Assembly: GCF_003255815.1 (NCBI RefSeq)
Contig: NC_037669.1
Span: forward strand, 53,105,801-53,169,800
Origin: Theropithecus gelada
Lineage: Eukaryota > Chordata > Mammalia > Primates > Cercopithecidae
Direction of reading: 5' to 3'
Length of the DNA stretch: 64,000 bases
This document shows, in pieces, positions 1 to 11,029 of this stretch. Position 1 is the first letter of the stretch; each line of letters begins with the position of its first letter. A program made the translations under genes and the position numbers. The notes under the pieces were generated by a model. It searched no databases and was not told where the DNA came from. It was given only the letters and a program-made list of their open reading frames with translations.

Positions 1-289
1 TGGTGGCTCACACCTGTAATCCCAGCACTTTGGGAGGCCAAGGCAGGCAGATCACAAGGTCAGGAGTTCGAGACCAGCCTGACCAACATGATGAAACCCT
101 GTCTCTACTAAAAATGTAAAAATTAGCCAGCTGTGGGGGCACATGCCTGTAATTGCAGCTACTCAGGAGGCTGAGGCACGAGAATCGCTTGAACCCAGGA
201 GGCAGAGGTTGCAGTAAGCCAAGATCACGCCACTGCACTCCAGCCTGGGCGACAGAGTGAGACTCTGTCTCAAAAAAAACAAAAAAAAA
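1..289 (+). repeat. Alu (SINE), cut by the window edge
   Basis: The copy opens inside the first Alu arm at the phrase for the RNA polymerase III promoter region and runs through both arms to an A-rich tail near 270-289. It is inserted in or beside the L1 3' end that follows. Confidence 0.95.
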
Positions 290-672
290 TGTGGCACATA
301 TACACCATTGAATACTATGCAGCCACAAAAAAGCACGAGATCATGTCTTTTGCAGGAACATAGATGGAGCTGGAGGCTATCATCCTTAGTAAACTAACGC
401 AGGAACAGAAAACCAAATACCTTACATTCTCACTTATAAGTGGAAGCTAAATGATGAGAACTCATGACACAAAGAGGCAAATAACAGATACTGGGGCCTA
501 CTTGAGGATGGAAGGTGAGTGGAGGGAAAGGATTAGAAAAAATAACTATTGAGGACTTGGCTTAGTGCCTGAGTGACAAAATAATCTGTACTACAAACCC
601 CTGTGACAGAAGTTCACCTGTAGAACAAACCTGCATATTTTTTCCTAAACTTAAAAAAATCACAAAAAACTC
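290..672 (+). repeat. L1 3' end (end of ORF2 and 3' UTR)
   Basis: The sequence follows the terminal ORF2 region of L1 (the stretch around GAATACTATGCAGCCA) and then the 3' UTR, ending in an A-rich tract. The level of divergence fits an older primate L1 (L1PB or L1MA class). The ORF is broken and non-functional. Confidence 0.85.
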
Positions 673-738
673 AAAAAGCAAACGGAAAATAAAACCAAAA
701 GGAATTCCAAATGAAAATAGAAATTTTACTTTTCTGTT

Positions 739-740
<2 letters not shown>

Positions 741-782
<42 letters not shown>
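741..782. repeat. (CA)n dinucleotide microsatellite
   Basis: About twenty uninterrupted CA units follow the L1 remnant. An array of this length is usually length-polymorphic. The open frames reading VCVCVC across it are artefacts of the repeat. Confidence 0.97.
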
Positions 783-786
<4 letters not shown>

Positions 787-832
787 AAGGTTGAAATAGT
801 TGGCCAATTATTTGAAAGAAAGTTATGTTAGG

Positions 833-1137
833 TACCAGGCATGGTGGCTCACACCTGTAATCCCAGCACTTTGAGAGGCCGAGGTGGTCCAAAGCTTGAG
901 CTCAGGAGTTCGAGCCCAGCCTGGGCAACATGGCAAAACCCTGTCTCCTACAAAAGATAAAAAAATTAGCTGGGCATGGTGGTGCATGCCTGTGGTCCCA
1001 GCTACTTGGGAGGCTGAGGTGGGAGGATCGCTTGAGTCTGGGAGTTCAAGGCTGCAGTGAGCCATGATCGGGCCACTACATTCCAGCCTGGGTGACAAAG
1101 TAAGGTCCTGTCTTTTTTTCAAGGAAAAAAAAAAAAA
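833..1137 (+). repeat. Alu, old (AluJ-like)
   Basis: A full-length dimer with an A-rich tail. The second arm has the J-type form around GAGTTCAAGGCTGCAGTGAG and the copy carries many substitutions, so it is among the oldest Alus here. Confidence 0.93.
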
Positions 1138-1292
1138 GGTTTTTTACTTCATGCTAAATTTGTTAGCATAAATTTCCATCCCAAAAGCTCTCCAAAATAA
1201 ATTTCATATGGATTAAAGAACTTCACCATATATTTAAAAGTTCATATTCTTCATATATATTATAATAACAAACCTGTAGTAGGGAAGTCCTT
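1138..1292. other. AT-rich intronic spacer
   Basis: No gene, RNA or recognisable repeat is seen. It ends with the left target-site duplicate GGGAAGTCCTT (1282-1292) of the next Alu. Confidence 0.6.
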
Positions 1293-1594
1293 CCTTTGTC
1301 TTTTTTTTTTTTTGGAGACAGGGTCTCACTCTCACCCAGATTGGAGTGCAGTGGTATGATCTCAGTTCACTGCAACCTCCACCTCCTAGGTTTAAGCAAT
1401 TGTCCTGTCTCAGCCACCCGAGTAGCTGGGACTACAGGTGTGTGCCAGCAGGCCCGGCTGATTTTTGAATTTTTAGTAGAGATAGGGTTTTACCATGTTG
1501 GCCAGGCTGGCTTCAAACTCCTGACCTCAAGTCATCCGCCTGCCTTGGTCTCCCAAAGTTCTGGGATTAGAGGTGTGATCCATCAAACATGGCT
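1293..1594 (-). repeat. Alu (AluS-like)
   Basis: A full-length copy reading right to left, with a T-run at its left side. It is bounded by perfect 11-bp duplicates GGGAAGTCCTT at 1282-1292 and 1595-1605. Confidence 0.95.
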
Positions 1595-1720
1595 GGGAAG
1601 TCCTTAAGACTAATACTCAGAAGTTAAAAAGTAAAACCTTTAGAATATACAGAATTTAAAATTTTCTATTGCAGGTTGCCATAATTAAAAGTAAGAGTGG
1701 AGTTATTTTTACAAGGTTGA

Positions 1721-1950
1721 GTTTTTTTTTTTTTTTTTCCCTCTGTTGCCCAGGCTGGAGTGCAGTGGTGCGATCTCGGCTCACTGCAAACTCTGCCTTC
1801 TGGGTTGAAGCGATTCTCCTGTCTTAGCCTCTGGAGTAGCTGGGATTACAGGCATGCACTACCATGCCTGGCTAATTTTTGTATTTTTAGTAGATGCAGG
1901 GTTTCACCATGTTGGCCAGGCTGGTCTCGAACTTCTGACCTCAGGTTATC
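1721..1950 (-). repeat. Alu, 5'-truncated
   Basis: It begins with a poly-T run and stops abruptly inside the left arm, where the sequence passes directly into L1. About 60 bp of the Alu 5' end are absent. Confidence 0.92.
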
Positions 1951-2298
1951 ACATCACGTTTTCTTTATCCACTCATCGATTGATGAGCACTGAAGATTCA
2001 GTATCTTTGCAATTGTGAATTGTGTTGCGTACACATGCAGGTGACTTTTTAATATAAGGACCTCTTTTCCTTTGGGTAGATAACCCAGTAGTGGGATTGC
2101 TGGATTGAATGGTGGACCTACTTTTAGTTCTTTGAGAAATCTCCATACTGCTTTCCATAGAGGTTGTACTAATTTATTATCCCACCAGTAGTGTTTAAGT
2201 GTTCCCTTTTCACCATGTCTGTGCCAACATCTGTTGTTTCCTGACTTTTTAATAAATGGCCATTCTGATTGGGGTAAGGTCATATCTCATGTGGTTTG
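1951..2298 (-). repeat. L1 ORF2 fragment, antisense, interrupted
   Basis: The complement matches the late ORF2 region of L1; the characteristic antisense phrases at 2075-2100 (pages of GGGTAGATAACCCAGTAGTG type) and at 2170-2260 are readable. It continues for about 25 bp after the Alu at 2299-2552. Confidence 0.85.
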
Positions 2299-2552
2299 TT
2301 TTTATTTTTTTGAGACAATCTCGCTCTGTTGTCATCTTGGCTCACTGCAACCTTGGCTTCTCAGGTTCAAGCAATTCTTCTGCCTCAGCCTCCTGAGTAG
2401 CTGGCATTACAGGCGCCCGCCACCACGCTCAGCTGGTTTTTGTATTTTCACCGTGTTGGCCGGTTGGTCTTGAACTCCTGACCTCAGGTGCTCTGCCCGC
2501 CTCAGCCTCCAAAAGTTCTGGGATTACAGGTGTGAGCCACCACGCCCGGCCT
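2299..2552 (-). repeat. Alu inserted into L1
   Basis: A minus-strand Alu with small internal deletions. The duplicate TCTCATGTGGTTT occurs on both sides (just before 2299 and from 2553), so it entered an L1 copy that was already present. Confidence 0.94.
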
Positions 2553-2576
2553 CTCATGTGGTTTAATTTGCCCCAC

Positions 2577-2924
2577 TCGCAGGAGACCTCTGCTTCCCTT
2601 TGAAGACTTCCATGCAGAAGATGCTAATTTAGGCCTGTAAAGGAATGGATAGGACCTTGATTGTCCTCTTGTTCAATCTCCCTTTTTAAGCAGGGGTGCC
2701 CTTTGCAAGATTCCTGACATTTGGCTTCTATCCTCTGCTTGGATGTAAGAGATGGAGAGTTTGTTCTATTGTTAAACAGTCCATTGTTAAACAGTTTTAG
2801 GAGTTGGACAAGTTCAATTATGCGGAAATCTACATCCTTGTAACTACTCCTGGTATTCTTCCAATTTCCATCCCTATTGAAAGGAGGCATTTCAGTACCA
2901 TCAGAGAAAGTTATATTCTTCGTT
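2577..2924. other. Intronic DNA without a recognised feature
   Basis: No splice-bounded coding segment and no repeat that I can name. The minus-strand open frame across 2624-2962 runs into Alu sequence and has no family resemblance. Confidence 0.5.
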
Positions 2925-2925
2925 G

Positions 2926-3529
2926 GAGAAAGTCTTACTCTGTCACACAAGCTGGAGTGCAATTGTGAGATCTTGGCTCATTGCAACCTCCACCTCCTGG
3001 GCTCAAGTGATTCTCCTGTCACAGCCTTCGGAGTAGCTGGGATTACAGGCGCCCACTACACCTGGCATATATATATATATATATATAAATAATTTTTTTT
3101 TTGAGACAGAGTCTTGTACTGTCACCTGGGCTGGAGTGCAGTGGTGCGATCTCAGCTCACTGCAACCTCCACCTCCCGGGTTCAAGCTATTCTCCTGCCT
3201 CAGCCTCCCAAGTAGCTGGGATTACAGGTGCCCACCACCACACCCAGCTAATTTTTTGTATTTGTAGTAGAGATGGGGTTTCACCATGTTGTCCAGGCTG
3301 GTCTTAAACTCCTGACCTCAAGTGATCTGCCTGCCTCAGCCTCCCAAAGTGCCAAGATTATAGGCGTGAGCCACCACACCCAGCCACACCTGGCTAATTT
3401 TTGTAATTTTAGTAGAGACAGGGTTTCGCCTTGTTGTTCAGACTGGTCTCGAACTCCTGACCTCAAGTGATCTACCCACTTGGCCTCCCAAAGTGCTGGG
3501 ATTACAGATGTGAGCCACTGTGCCCGGCC
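2926..3529 (-). repeat. Outer Alu split by a younger Alu
   Basis: The right arm lies at 2926-3066 and the left arm at 3386-3529. They rejoin across the inserted Alu, with ACACCTGGC repeated at both joints (3058-3066 and 3386-3394). Confidence 0.9.
3067..3385 (-). repeat. Inner Alu with (TA)n tail, nested
   Basis: A complete minus-strand Alu lies inside the outer Alu. Its A-tail, at the left in this orientation, has turned into about ten TA units (3067-3088) before the T-run. Confidence 0.93.
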
Positions 3530-3589
3530 TAAATCCCTTATCATGTCTAACTGTGTTCCACTTTGTCTTTATCCCTTGGAGATGTGGCC

Positions 3590-4086
3590 ACACCTGGCCT
3601 TTGTCATGTCGCCCGTTTCCCTCACGCTGTTATGGCTGTCGCCCTGTTTCAGGACCTCTGCAGCAGCTGCGCTCTGCCTGAAATGCCCTTCTCGAATCTG
3701 ACTCGCTGGCTCCTTCGCATTCCACCCTTAGTGTGTGTCCCCCTGGGCTGCATCCGACACTCATGAGCCCCTTCCTTCATTAAAAAGATACTACAAATTA
3801 CATTTTTACAACCACATTGGTATACAGATTAAATTATTAATACTATATAATAAAACTTTTTTTTTTATCCTAATAGTTCATGTTTTTCTTCTGAGATTGT
3901 GGAAACAAACAATTTTCATGGGCCCCAAAAGTGCCGTGGGCCTGACCCTGTGCACATGGTGCCTGGTGGAAAGGCAGCTCCTCCATGAGCTGCTGGGCTG
4001 GATCACAGCGGACTCCCAACGCCGAGCCTACTTAGTGCTGTGTTCGCAATGTCTAGAGCACAGCCAGGCTCCTGAATGAATGAATG
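3590..4086 (+). repeat. L2-like fragments, degraded
   Basis: The stretch 3600-3740 resembles the L2 segment around CTGAAATGCCCTTC, and 4035-4086 ends in the GAATGAATGAATGAA motif typical of the L2 3' terminus. The piece between them is not clearly L2. Subfamily and exact limits are uncertain. Confidence 0.45.
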
Positions 4087-4849
4087 AAGAAAGACACACT
4101 GGGCTCTGAGTGAAGCATTCTCCTCTGACCAAAGGACATAGGACACTGTATTTTCTTATAGCGTTTCAACTTTCATTAAGCTATCATTATACATACAGCA
4201 CCTGCTCGTTGAAGAAAGCCTGATAAATTCAGAGAAAATGGGAAAAAAAAAAAAACCTCATGATCCCGTCCTTCAGAATATCTCTATTACCGTTTGCCTT
4301 GCTTCTTCCCATCTTCCCTGCATCCTTTCTTGTTTCTTGTGTTCATTGTGAGATGCTGGGTACATTTTAAAATATTCTTTCCATTTAACAAAATGTAAGC
4401 ATTCTGTAATGTTAGGACATCTTCCTGAATACCTTAATGGTTCTATGATGTATGTACCCAGTGCACTGGCCAAAACAGATGCCCTTTTAGGTTTGAATTT
4501 TAGAATTCTTTCTAATTTTTCTCTTTTATACCTAATACTGCAATGAACATCTTTTATTCAGAAAGCTGCTACATTCCTATCCCCTGTTTTGGGTTATTTC
4601 CTTATAGAGTTTCCAGAAGTGAATTACTAGGTCTGAGAATGTGTGCATGCTTTTATTCCTACTTCCATCCTGGCTGTCGTAAGTCTTTCTTTCTTTCTGT
4701 CTTTTGAACTATTCTCTAGTTCTTATATTTTTCACATATAGTTGGATTTTCAGTTAAATAATCTTTTGATGAATGGAATTTACAGCTTATCATTTTCTAC
4801 GTATTGTTTCTCATGTTGGTTAGTTTATTACGTCCAATGTTTATACCCA
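4087..4849. other. AT-rich intronic DNA, possible old L1
   Basis: About 4270-4650 has the feel of antisense old L1 sequence (phrase AGAAGTGAATTACTAGGTCT near 4614), but the match is weak. Nothing else is recognised. Confidence 0.35.
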
Positions 4850-4945
4850 AGTGGGTATAACATTCTTGAGGGTAGAATCACACATTCTCAGTTTTTTCCT
4901 AGTGCCCAGCACAGTCTAGAGCTCATAGTAGGTATTGGTTTTGGT
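4850..4945 (+). repeat. L2 3' end fragment
   Basis: It shows the degenerate L2 terminal pattern: a segment like GAGGGTAGAATCACAC, then CCTAGTGCCCAGCACAGT, then a GTAGGTATTGG-type end. Confidence 0.5.
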
Positions 4946-5225
4946 TGATTGGTTGAGAAAAAGAGAATTTTAGAAAGGGAGCTAATTCTGGGAAAGATGA
5001 TAAACCTTTATCACTATCAGATCAGGTTGTCATTCCTAGAAATATGATTTGGAATGTATTTAGAAAGAACAATTATGAACCCCATGGGAGCAGCACATTT
5101 CTGAGGGAGGGAAGGCAGAGACCCATAGAAAGAGAAGGGAAGGGAGGTGTGGGAGCGGGGGAGTGGGAGGCTCCCACTGAAATAGCGTAGGCAGCTTCAC
5201 CACGGGGATTACGCCACCCACCCAT

Positions 5226-5440
5226 TCACTCAACAGATACTCAACCCGTGCACGTGTTGGTTGCACTCAACACGTGCAACCAGGTGCCATGCTAAGTGCT
5301 GAGGTGGGAAGCGTCACCTCTGCTTTGCAGGGCTCGTAGCTTGCCTGTGGTCTCACAGCAAGTCGGTGGCAGAGACGGGATGGGAAATCAGGCCTGGCTG
5401 ACTTCCTAGCAGGTGTCCATTCCACTATGCCACGTGAGTG
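5226..5440 (-). repeat. MIR SINE, antisense
   Basis: The antisense MIR core is visible around 5350-5435: CTCACAGCAAGTCGGTGGCAG followed by a GGCCTGGCTGACTTCC-like stretch and a CCACTATGCCA end. A perfect direct repeat of about 12 bp around CTCAACNCGTGCA (5237-5280) lies in the upstream part. Confidence 0.7.
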
Positions 5441-5842
5441 TGGGTGGACACTAAGTGCACTGTCTGGAGTGAGTCGTCCACATTTTACTCGGAGTGTTAC
5501 TCAGGAACTTGGCATCAGTGTGAGAAAAGAGTGGCTGAATGGTGTGCACTGAGACGGTGTGCAATGTCCTCCCGCTGCCCTCCTGGCATTCGCCTTAGTG
5601 TGTTACTGGACCTTTTGTTTTGGTGCTACTGGTCTCCCGCACAGCCCTGTGATCATCTCGATTTCCTCAGGCCAAGAATAATGCGGCTTTTGACCTTCCA
5701 GAGTATCTTTGTGTAGTACTTATTTAAAATGTTAAATGGGATATAATTATTTCTCTGAGTAGATGTAAATTTGGTGGTGTCTAGGGACAGTGATGACCAT
5801 GCTGCTGTGGAAAATAGCTCGGGGTTGTATTAATAGGGAGTA
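5441..5842. other. Intronic spacer
   Basis: Ordinary unique-looking DNA between the MIR and the Tigger element. No coding, RNA or repeat signal that I can support. Confidence 0.5.
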
Positions 5843-7319
5843 CAGTCAGGCTTTGCATAGCAGTGATACTCCTGAGAATGCGTCCTTAGGCGATTGTGTC
5901 ATGTGTGAACATCACAGAGTGTACTTGATAAACCCAGGCTCACAGCCCACTGCACTCAGCCGACTGCGCACCTAGGCTATGTGGGATCGCCTGTTGCATC
6001 TGGGCTACAAACCCCTGTGGCACGCGACTGCACGGAATACTGTGGGCAGTTTGAACACAGTGATGAGTATTTGTGTATCTAAACATAGAAAAGTTACAGT
6101 AAAAATACAGTATAAAAGATAAGCATTGAGATACTCGTACAGGGCACTTACCACGACTGGAAGTTGCACTGGGTGAGTAGTGAGTGGTGAGTGAATGGCA
6201 GGGCCAAGGACAGTACTGTACCCTATGACTCTGCAAACACTGCACACGTAGGCTACATTAACTTTATTTTAACAATGTATTTCTCTCTTCAACAATAAAT
6301 TACTAACCTTAGGTTACTGTAGTTTTAACTTCATAAACTTTTAAAAAAAAACTTTTTGACTCATAATAATACTTAGCTTAAAACCAAACACATTGTACAG
6401 CTGAACAAAAATATTCTCTTTCTTTATATTCTCATTCTATAAACATTTTTCTTCTCTTTTTTTTTGAGACAGTCTCGCTCTGTTGCCCAGGCTGGAGTGC
6501 AGTGGCGCAATCTCGGCTCACTGCAACCGCCAACTCCCAGGTTCAAGCAGTTCTCCTGCTTCAGCCTCCCGAGTAGCTGGGATTACAGGCACATGCTACC
6601 ACGCCTGGCTAATTTTTGTATTTTTAGTAGAGATGGGGTTTCACCATGCTGGCCAGGCTTGTCTTGATCTCCTGACCTCATGATCCGCCCACTTCGGCCT
6701 CCCAAAGTGCTGGGATTACAGGTGTGAGCTACCATGCCCAACTCTGTAAACATTTTTCTACTAAATTTTTTTTAAATTTTTACTTTTAAAACTTTTTTTG
6801 TTAAAAACTCAGGCACAAACACATTATCCTAGACAAGGGTCAGGATTCTCAATATCACTGTTTTGCACCTCCACATCTGTCCCACTGGAAGGTCTTCAGG
6901 GGCAGTAGCTGCATGAAGCCATCACCTCCTGTGATAACAATGCCTTCTTCTGGACACCTCCTGAGGGACCTGCCTGGGGCTGTTTCATAGTTAACTTTAA
7001 AAAATACATGTAAGTAGAAGGAGTGTACCCTAAAGGAGTGATTAAAAAGTACAGTAAATATATAAGCCAATAACAGGGTCATTTATTATCATTATTATTA
7101 TATACTGCACATAATTGTATCTGCCAGACTTTTGTATGACTGGCAGCGCAGGTGTGTTTCCACCAGCATCACCTCAAACACGCAAGGCGTTGCACAACAT
7201 TATAATGGCTGTGATGTCAGTAGGCGGTAGGAATTTTTTAGCTCTTTATAGCCTTATGGAACCACCGTGGCAAATGCCGTCTGTCATTGACTGAAACGTT
7301 GTTATGCAGGGCATGACTG
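5843..7319 (+). mobile_element. Tigger-class DNA transposon (non-autonomous), interrupted by an Alu
   Basis: The left end CAGTCAGGCTTTGCATAGC and the right end GCAGGGCATGACTG are diverged inverted copies of one terminal repeat, and each is flanked by TA, the target site of Tc1/mariner elements. Internal phrases such as CTAAACATAGAAAAGTTACAG and CCGTCTGTCATTGACTGAA are those of Tigger-type elements. Without the Alu at 6456-6741 the element is about 1.2 kb. No transposase frame survives. I am sure of the superfamily, less so of the subfamily (Tigger3 or Tigger4 group). Confidence 0.8.
6456..6741 (-). repeat. Alu inserted in the Tigger element
   Basis: A full-length minus-strand AluS- or AluY-like copy. 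Flanking duplicates TATAAACATTTTTCT and TGTAAACATTTTTCT differ by one base. Confidence 0.95.
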
Positions 7320-7450
7320 TACTTACAAAATGAGATGGCATTTCTTAGGAACATTCCTTTGCTATGAGTTGTTTTTAAAATTAATGTGCTTAAATTCTTT
7401 TTTAATCATAAAAAAATTTCCGACATAAACAAAGAGGGAGAACATATGTA

Positions 7451-7523
7451 TGTTGCCCAGGCTGTAGTGCCATGGCGCGATTGTGGCTCACTGCAGTCTC
7501 GACCTCCTGGACTCAAGCGATTG
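7451..7523 (-). repeat. Alu right-of-promoter fragment
   Basis: Only about 73 bp are kept, from GTTGCCCAGGCTG to CTCAAGCGATT. The rest of the dimer is missing on both sides. Confidence 0.8.
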
Positions 7524-7721
7524 AGGGAAAATATTATAATGAATGGCTGTATATCCCTCACCTAAGCAAAAGCCACTTTAAAGGAAAGGAATGTTGCTGC
7601 CACGAGCAGCATTCCTGCAGAAAGGTCATTAGGTCAGAATTACTACTCTGTGTTCTAGAGGGAAAATACCATGACACTAAGAATTTAGCTGTGGGTCAGA
7701 GGCATTTTATGTGGTGTCAAT
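7524..7721. other. Short intronic spacer
   Basis: No recognisable feature. The plus-strand open frame from 7472 is built partly on the adjoining Alu fragment. Confidence 0.5.
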
Positions 7722-7736
7722 CAAACTAGGGAGCCT

Positions 7737-8037
7737 TGGGCTGGGTGTGGAGGCTCACGCCTGTAATCCCAGCACTTTGGGAGGCTGAGGCGGATACATC
7801 ATTTTAGGTCAGGAGTTTGAGACCAGCCTGGCCAACATAGTGAAATCCCATCTGTATGAAAAATACAACAAATTAGCCAGATGTGGTGGTGCCTGCCCAT
7901 AGTCCCAGCTACTTGGGAGGCTGAGGCACAAGAATCACTTGAACCCGGGAGGTGGGCGGTTGCATTGATCTGAGATGGTGCTACTGCACTCTAGCCTGGG
8001 CGACAGAGTGAGACTCTGTTGCCTCAAAAACAAAAAG
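7737..8037 (+). repeat. Alu with perfect target-site duplication
   Basis: A full-length copy between identical 15-bp duplicates CAAACTAGGGAGCCT at 7722-7736 and 8038-8052. Confidence 0.96.
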
Positions 8038-8154
8038 CAAACTAGGGAGCCTCTATTCTTGAGGGCTAAAATCTGAGAATGATGGCGTCTATTGAAGCTA
8101 GCCCAGGAGTTACTCATTTAGACTGTAAAGCAATATGGCTACCCATTAACTGAG

Positions 8155-8421
8155 TTTTTTTTTTTTTTTTTAAAGACAAAGTCTTGCTCTGTCACCAGGC
8201 TGGATGGAGTACAGTGGTGCGATCTCAGCTCACTGCAACCTCCGCCTCCCGGGTTCAAGCGATTCCCCTGCCTCAGCCTCCCAAGTAGCTGGGACTACAG
8301 GTGCGTGCCACCACGCCTGGCTAATTTTTTGTATTTTAGTAGAGACGAGGTTTTCCCGTAATCCACCCACCTCAGCCTTACAAAGTGCTGGGATTACAAG
8401 TGTGAGCCACCGGGCCTGGCC
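8155..8421 (-). repeat. Alu with internal deletion
   Basis: The minus-strand copy has lost about 40 bp of its left arm near 8350, where AGGTTTTCCCGTAATCC joins sequences that are normally apart. TAACTGA flanks both sides. Confidence 0.93.
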
Positions 8422-8506
8422 TAACTGAAATTTTAAAACATGGTTACTTGTATGTTCTAGTTTTTGTTCATATGCGCTACAGCACTTCTGAAAATTTGCA
8501 ATCTGG

Positions 8507-8814
8507 GCTGGGTGTGGTGGCTCACGCCTGTGATCTCAGCACTTTGGGAGGCCAAGGTGGGTGGATCACTTGAGCCCAGGAGTTTGAGACCACCATGGGC
8601 AACATGGTGAGACCCCATGTTTTCCCCCCAAAAAAATACAAAAAAAATTAGCTGGGTGTGGTGGTACATGCCTGTAGTTCCATCTACTCAGGAGGCTGAA
8701 GTGGGAGGACCACTTGCCTGGGAGGTTGAGGCTGCGGTGAACCGTGATCACACCACTGCTCTCCAGCCTGGACGACAGAGTGAGACCCTGTCTCAAAAAA
8801 AAAAAAAAAAAAAA
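8507..8814 (+). repeat. Alu
   Basis: A full-length dimer with a 21-bp class A-tail. Flanking duplicates TTGCAATCTG and TTGCAGTCTG differ by one transition. Confidence 0.95.
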
Positions 8815-8849
8815 ATTGCAGTCTGCTCTTTAAAAAAATATTACAAATT

Positions 8850-9170
8850 ATACCCACACTCACTTATGGGAGTAGCAGTTGGCACACTGCTCATACCATT
8901 AACTCAGTAGTTCTCCTTTTAGGAATGCATGCTAAGAAAATCATCTGAGATTTGCACAGTGATCCTTACTGTGGTATTGTAAAATACTGAAAACAACCAA
9001 AATATTTAACAATAAAACTACATCTATAGTATGATAGTAACTCTGCCATAAGTGCATGTGTTGCATAGTAAAAAAGTATAACAATTTTAGCTGTAGTTGT
9101 CTCTTAGTGGTAGAATTATGCATGACTTTTATTTTTTAATTTTTTCTATATTAAAAAATTTAATGAATAG
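8850..9170 (+). repeat. Old L1 (L1M) ORF2 3' fragment
   Basis: Phrases such as GTAGTTCTCCTTTTAGGAATGC and GAAAACAACCAAAATATTTAAC follow, with much divergence, the L1M segment that precedes the ORF2 stop. Confidence 0.6.
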
Positions 9171-9892
9171 ATTAAATACAAAGTTATCAAATGCTTTAAA
9201 CCATTTTACAGTGCTACTGTGGCTGCATAATATTATGTGGAGTTGATGTAATATAATTTGCTTATTAATCTGTTACCCTTTTTATTAAGTAGGCTGCTTA
9301 TAAATAATTATTGTAGATAGTGACTATTTTTTAATCTTATTTTTCTTCTTTTCAGTTATTTCCTAATTCCAGGCAGATTACTGAATAAAATAGTAACACT
9401 TCTTAAATGTTTTTTATATTTATATGCAAACCTTTTATATTTATATCCAAATATATTCAAACAGTTCTAAATGGTTTGAAACAATTTATCATGCCACAAA
9501 ATAGTTACAGTTGTATTAATTTCACCTGTATGGGATATTGGCCTTTTTTTTTTTTTCAAGATTTGTGATTCAATAGATAAAATATTATACTTCAGCACCA
9601 TGTTCTTTTATATTTCTTTAATTATTAAGTCAGACCAATAGCCTGTAGGTGTTGTAAAATTATTTTTAAATTATACATATCCATGGGATTTCCGAACCGC
9701 TCATAATCCTTGGCTCTCTGGTTTTTGGAGGTCACATATGGTGTGTAACTAAGATAAAATGCAAGTAAAGAATAAAGTATGATAAAGTAAATTAGATTCT
9801 CTTGAAGGCAAAGTATGTCTTTATGTAAGGCAAGCAGACATTTTTGTATGAGGGTAAAGTGTGAGAGTAAAATGTAAGAAAGACACCCAAAT
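9171..9892. other. AT-rich intronic DNA
   Basis: There is possibly a degraded antisense LINE piece at 9195-9330. The rest has no signal beyond homopolymer runs such as the T-run at 9547. Confidence 0.45.
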
Positions 9893-10185
9893 TGGTCGGG
9901 TGTGGTGGTTCATGCCTGTAATCCCAGCACTTTTTGAGGCCGAGGGGAGTGGATCATGAGGTTGGGAGATTGAGACCATCCTGGCTAGCATGGTGAAACC
10001 CCATCTCTATTAAAAAATACAAAAAATTAGCCAAGCTTGGTGGCGGGCACCTGTAGTCCCAGCTACTTGGGAGGCTGAGGCAGGAGAATGGCATGAACCC
10101 GGGAGGTGGAACTTGCAGTGAGCTGAGACCTCGCCACTGCCCTCCAGCCTGGGCGACAGAGCGAGACTCCGTCTCAAAAAAGAAA
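9893..10185 (+). repeat. Alu (AluY-like)
   Basis: It carries Y-type bases such as GAGACCATCCTGGCTA and the CAGTGAGCTGAGA form. The diverged duplicate ACACCCAAAT/ACACCTAAAT flanks it. Confidence 0.94.
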
Positions 10186-10194
10186 AACACCTAA

Positions 10195-10355
10195 ATCAAG
10201 TCAGCTGTGTGACAGTGGGGAAATTAACCTAGCTGACTCTCAGTTTCCTCATCTTTAAAATTCCCATAATAGCAGCTAATCATTGCTAATCTCCAGGATT
10301 ATTGTAGAATTTAAATGAGATGCTGCCTGTGCACTGCTTAGCACAGTGACTGCAC
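10195..10355 (+). repeat. MIR SINE
   Basis: It shows the sense MIR core: GCTGTGTGACAGTGGGGAAA, then CTCAGTTTCCTCATCTTTAAA, then an AAATGAGATGCTGCCTGTGC region and GCTTAGCACAGTGACTG. Confidence 0.8.
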
Positions 10356-10730
10356 AGAGAACTCTTGGGGATTGTGTCTGGGCTCTCAGCTGCAGTTCTG
10401 TGTCTGGGACACACGTGGGTGCCATGCTGGGATCCCTCTTCACGTTCGTTCCGGGGATTCCTTCACTTTTCTCCCATGTGCTGTGTCTCATGTCATCCTC
10501 TTTCTGGGGTCACTCTTCCATGCTGGAAGAGCTTATCCTGACAAAGAGTGTGTGGAAGATAAATTTTGAGATATTGCAGATAACATCTTTTTTCTCCATT
10601 CTCATTGGATTGATAGGCTGAGTGTAGAATTCCCAGTTGTAGATTTTTCTTCAGGGTTTTGGAGGCAAGCTCCATTGCCTTCTGGCTTTGTGTTACCATT
10701 GGGAAATGTGAAACCATTCTGATTTCTTCT

Positions 10731-11029
10731 TCTTTTTTTTTTTTTTTTCTGAGACAAAGTCTTGTTCTGTCACCCAGGCTGGAGTGCAGTGGCGCGATCT
10801 CAGCTCACTGCAACCTCCACCTCCGGGTTCAAGTGATTCTCCTGCCTCAGCCTCCTGAGTTGCTGGGATTATAGGTGCCACTACCATGCCTGGCTAATTT
10901 TGTATTTTTAGTAGAGACAGGGTTTCACCATGTTGCTCAGGCTGGTTTCGAACTCCTGACCTCAAGTGATCCACCTGCCTTGGCCTCCCAAAGTGCTAGG
11001 ATCACATGCTTGAGCCACCGCATCTGGCC
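10731..11029 (-). repeat. Alu
   Basis: A full-length minus-strand copy flanked by perfect 13-bp duplicates CCATTCTGATTTC on both sides. Confidence 0.95.

Noticed and set aside
562..807. Open frames reading VCVCVC
   Set aside because: They translate the (CA)n microsatellite at 741-782.
823..1122. Many 60-110-residue open frames with phrases such as SPRLECSGAISAHCNL and SSWDYRHVPP
   Set aside because: These are the standard conceptual translations of Alu elements in either strand. They coincide with the Alu copies throughout the window and have no exon context.
5226..5440. tRNA-like words near 5350-5430
   Set aside because: They belong to the tRNA-derived head of an antisense MIR. No cloverleaf can be drawn.
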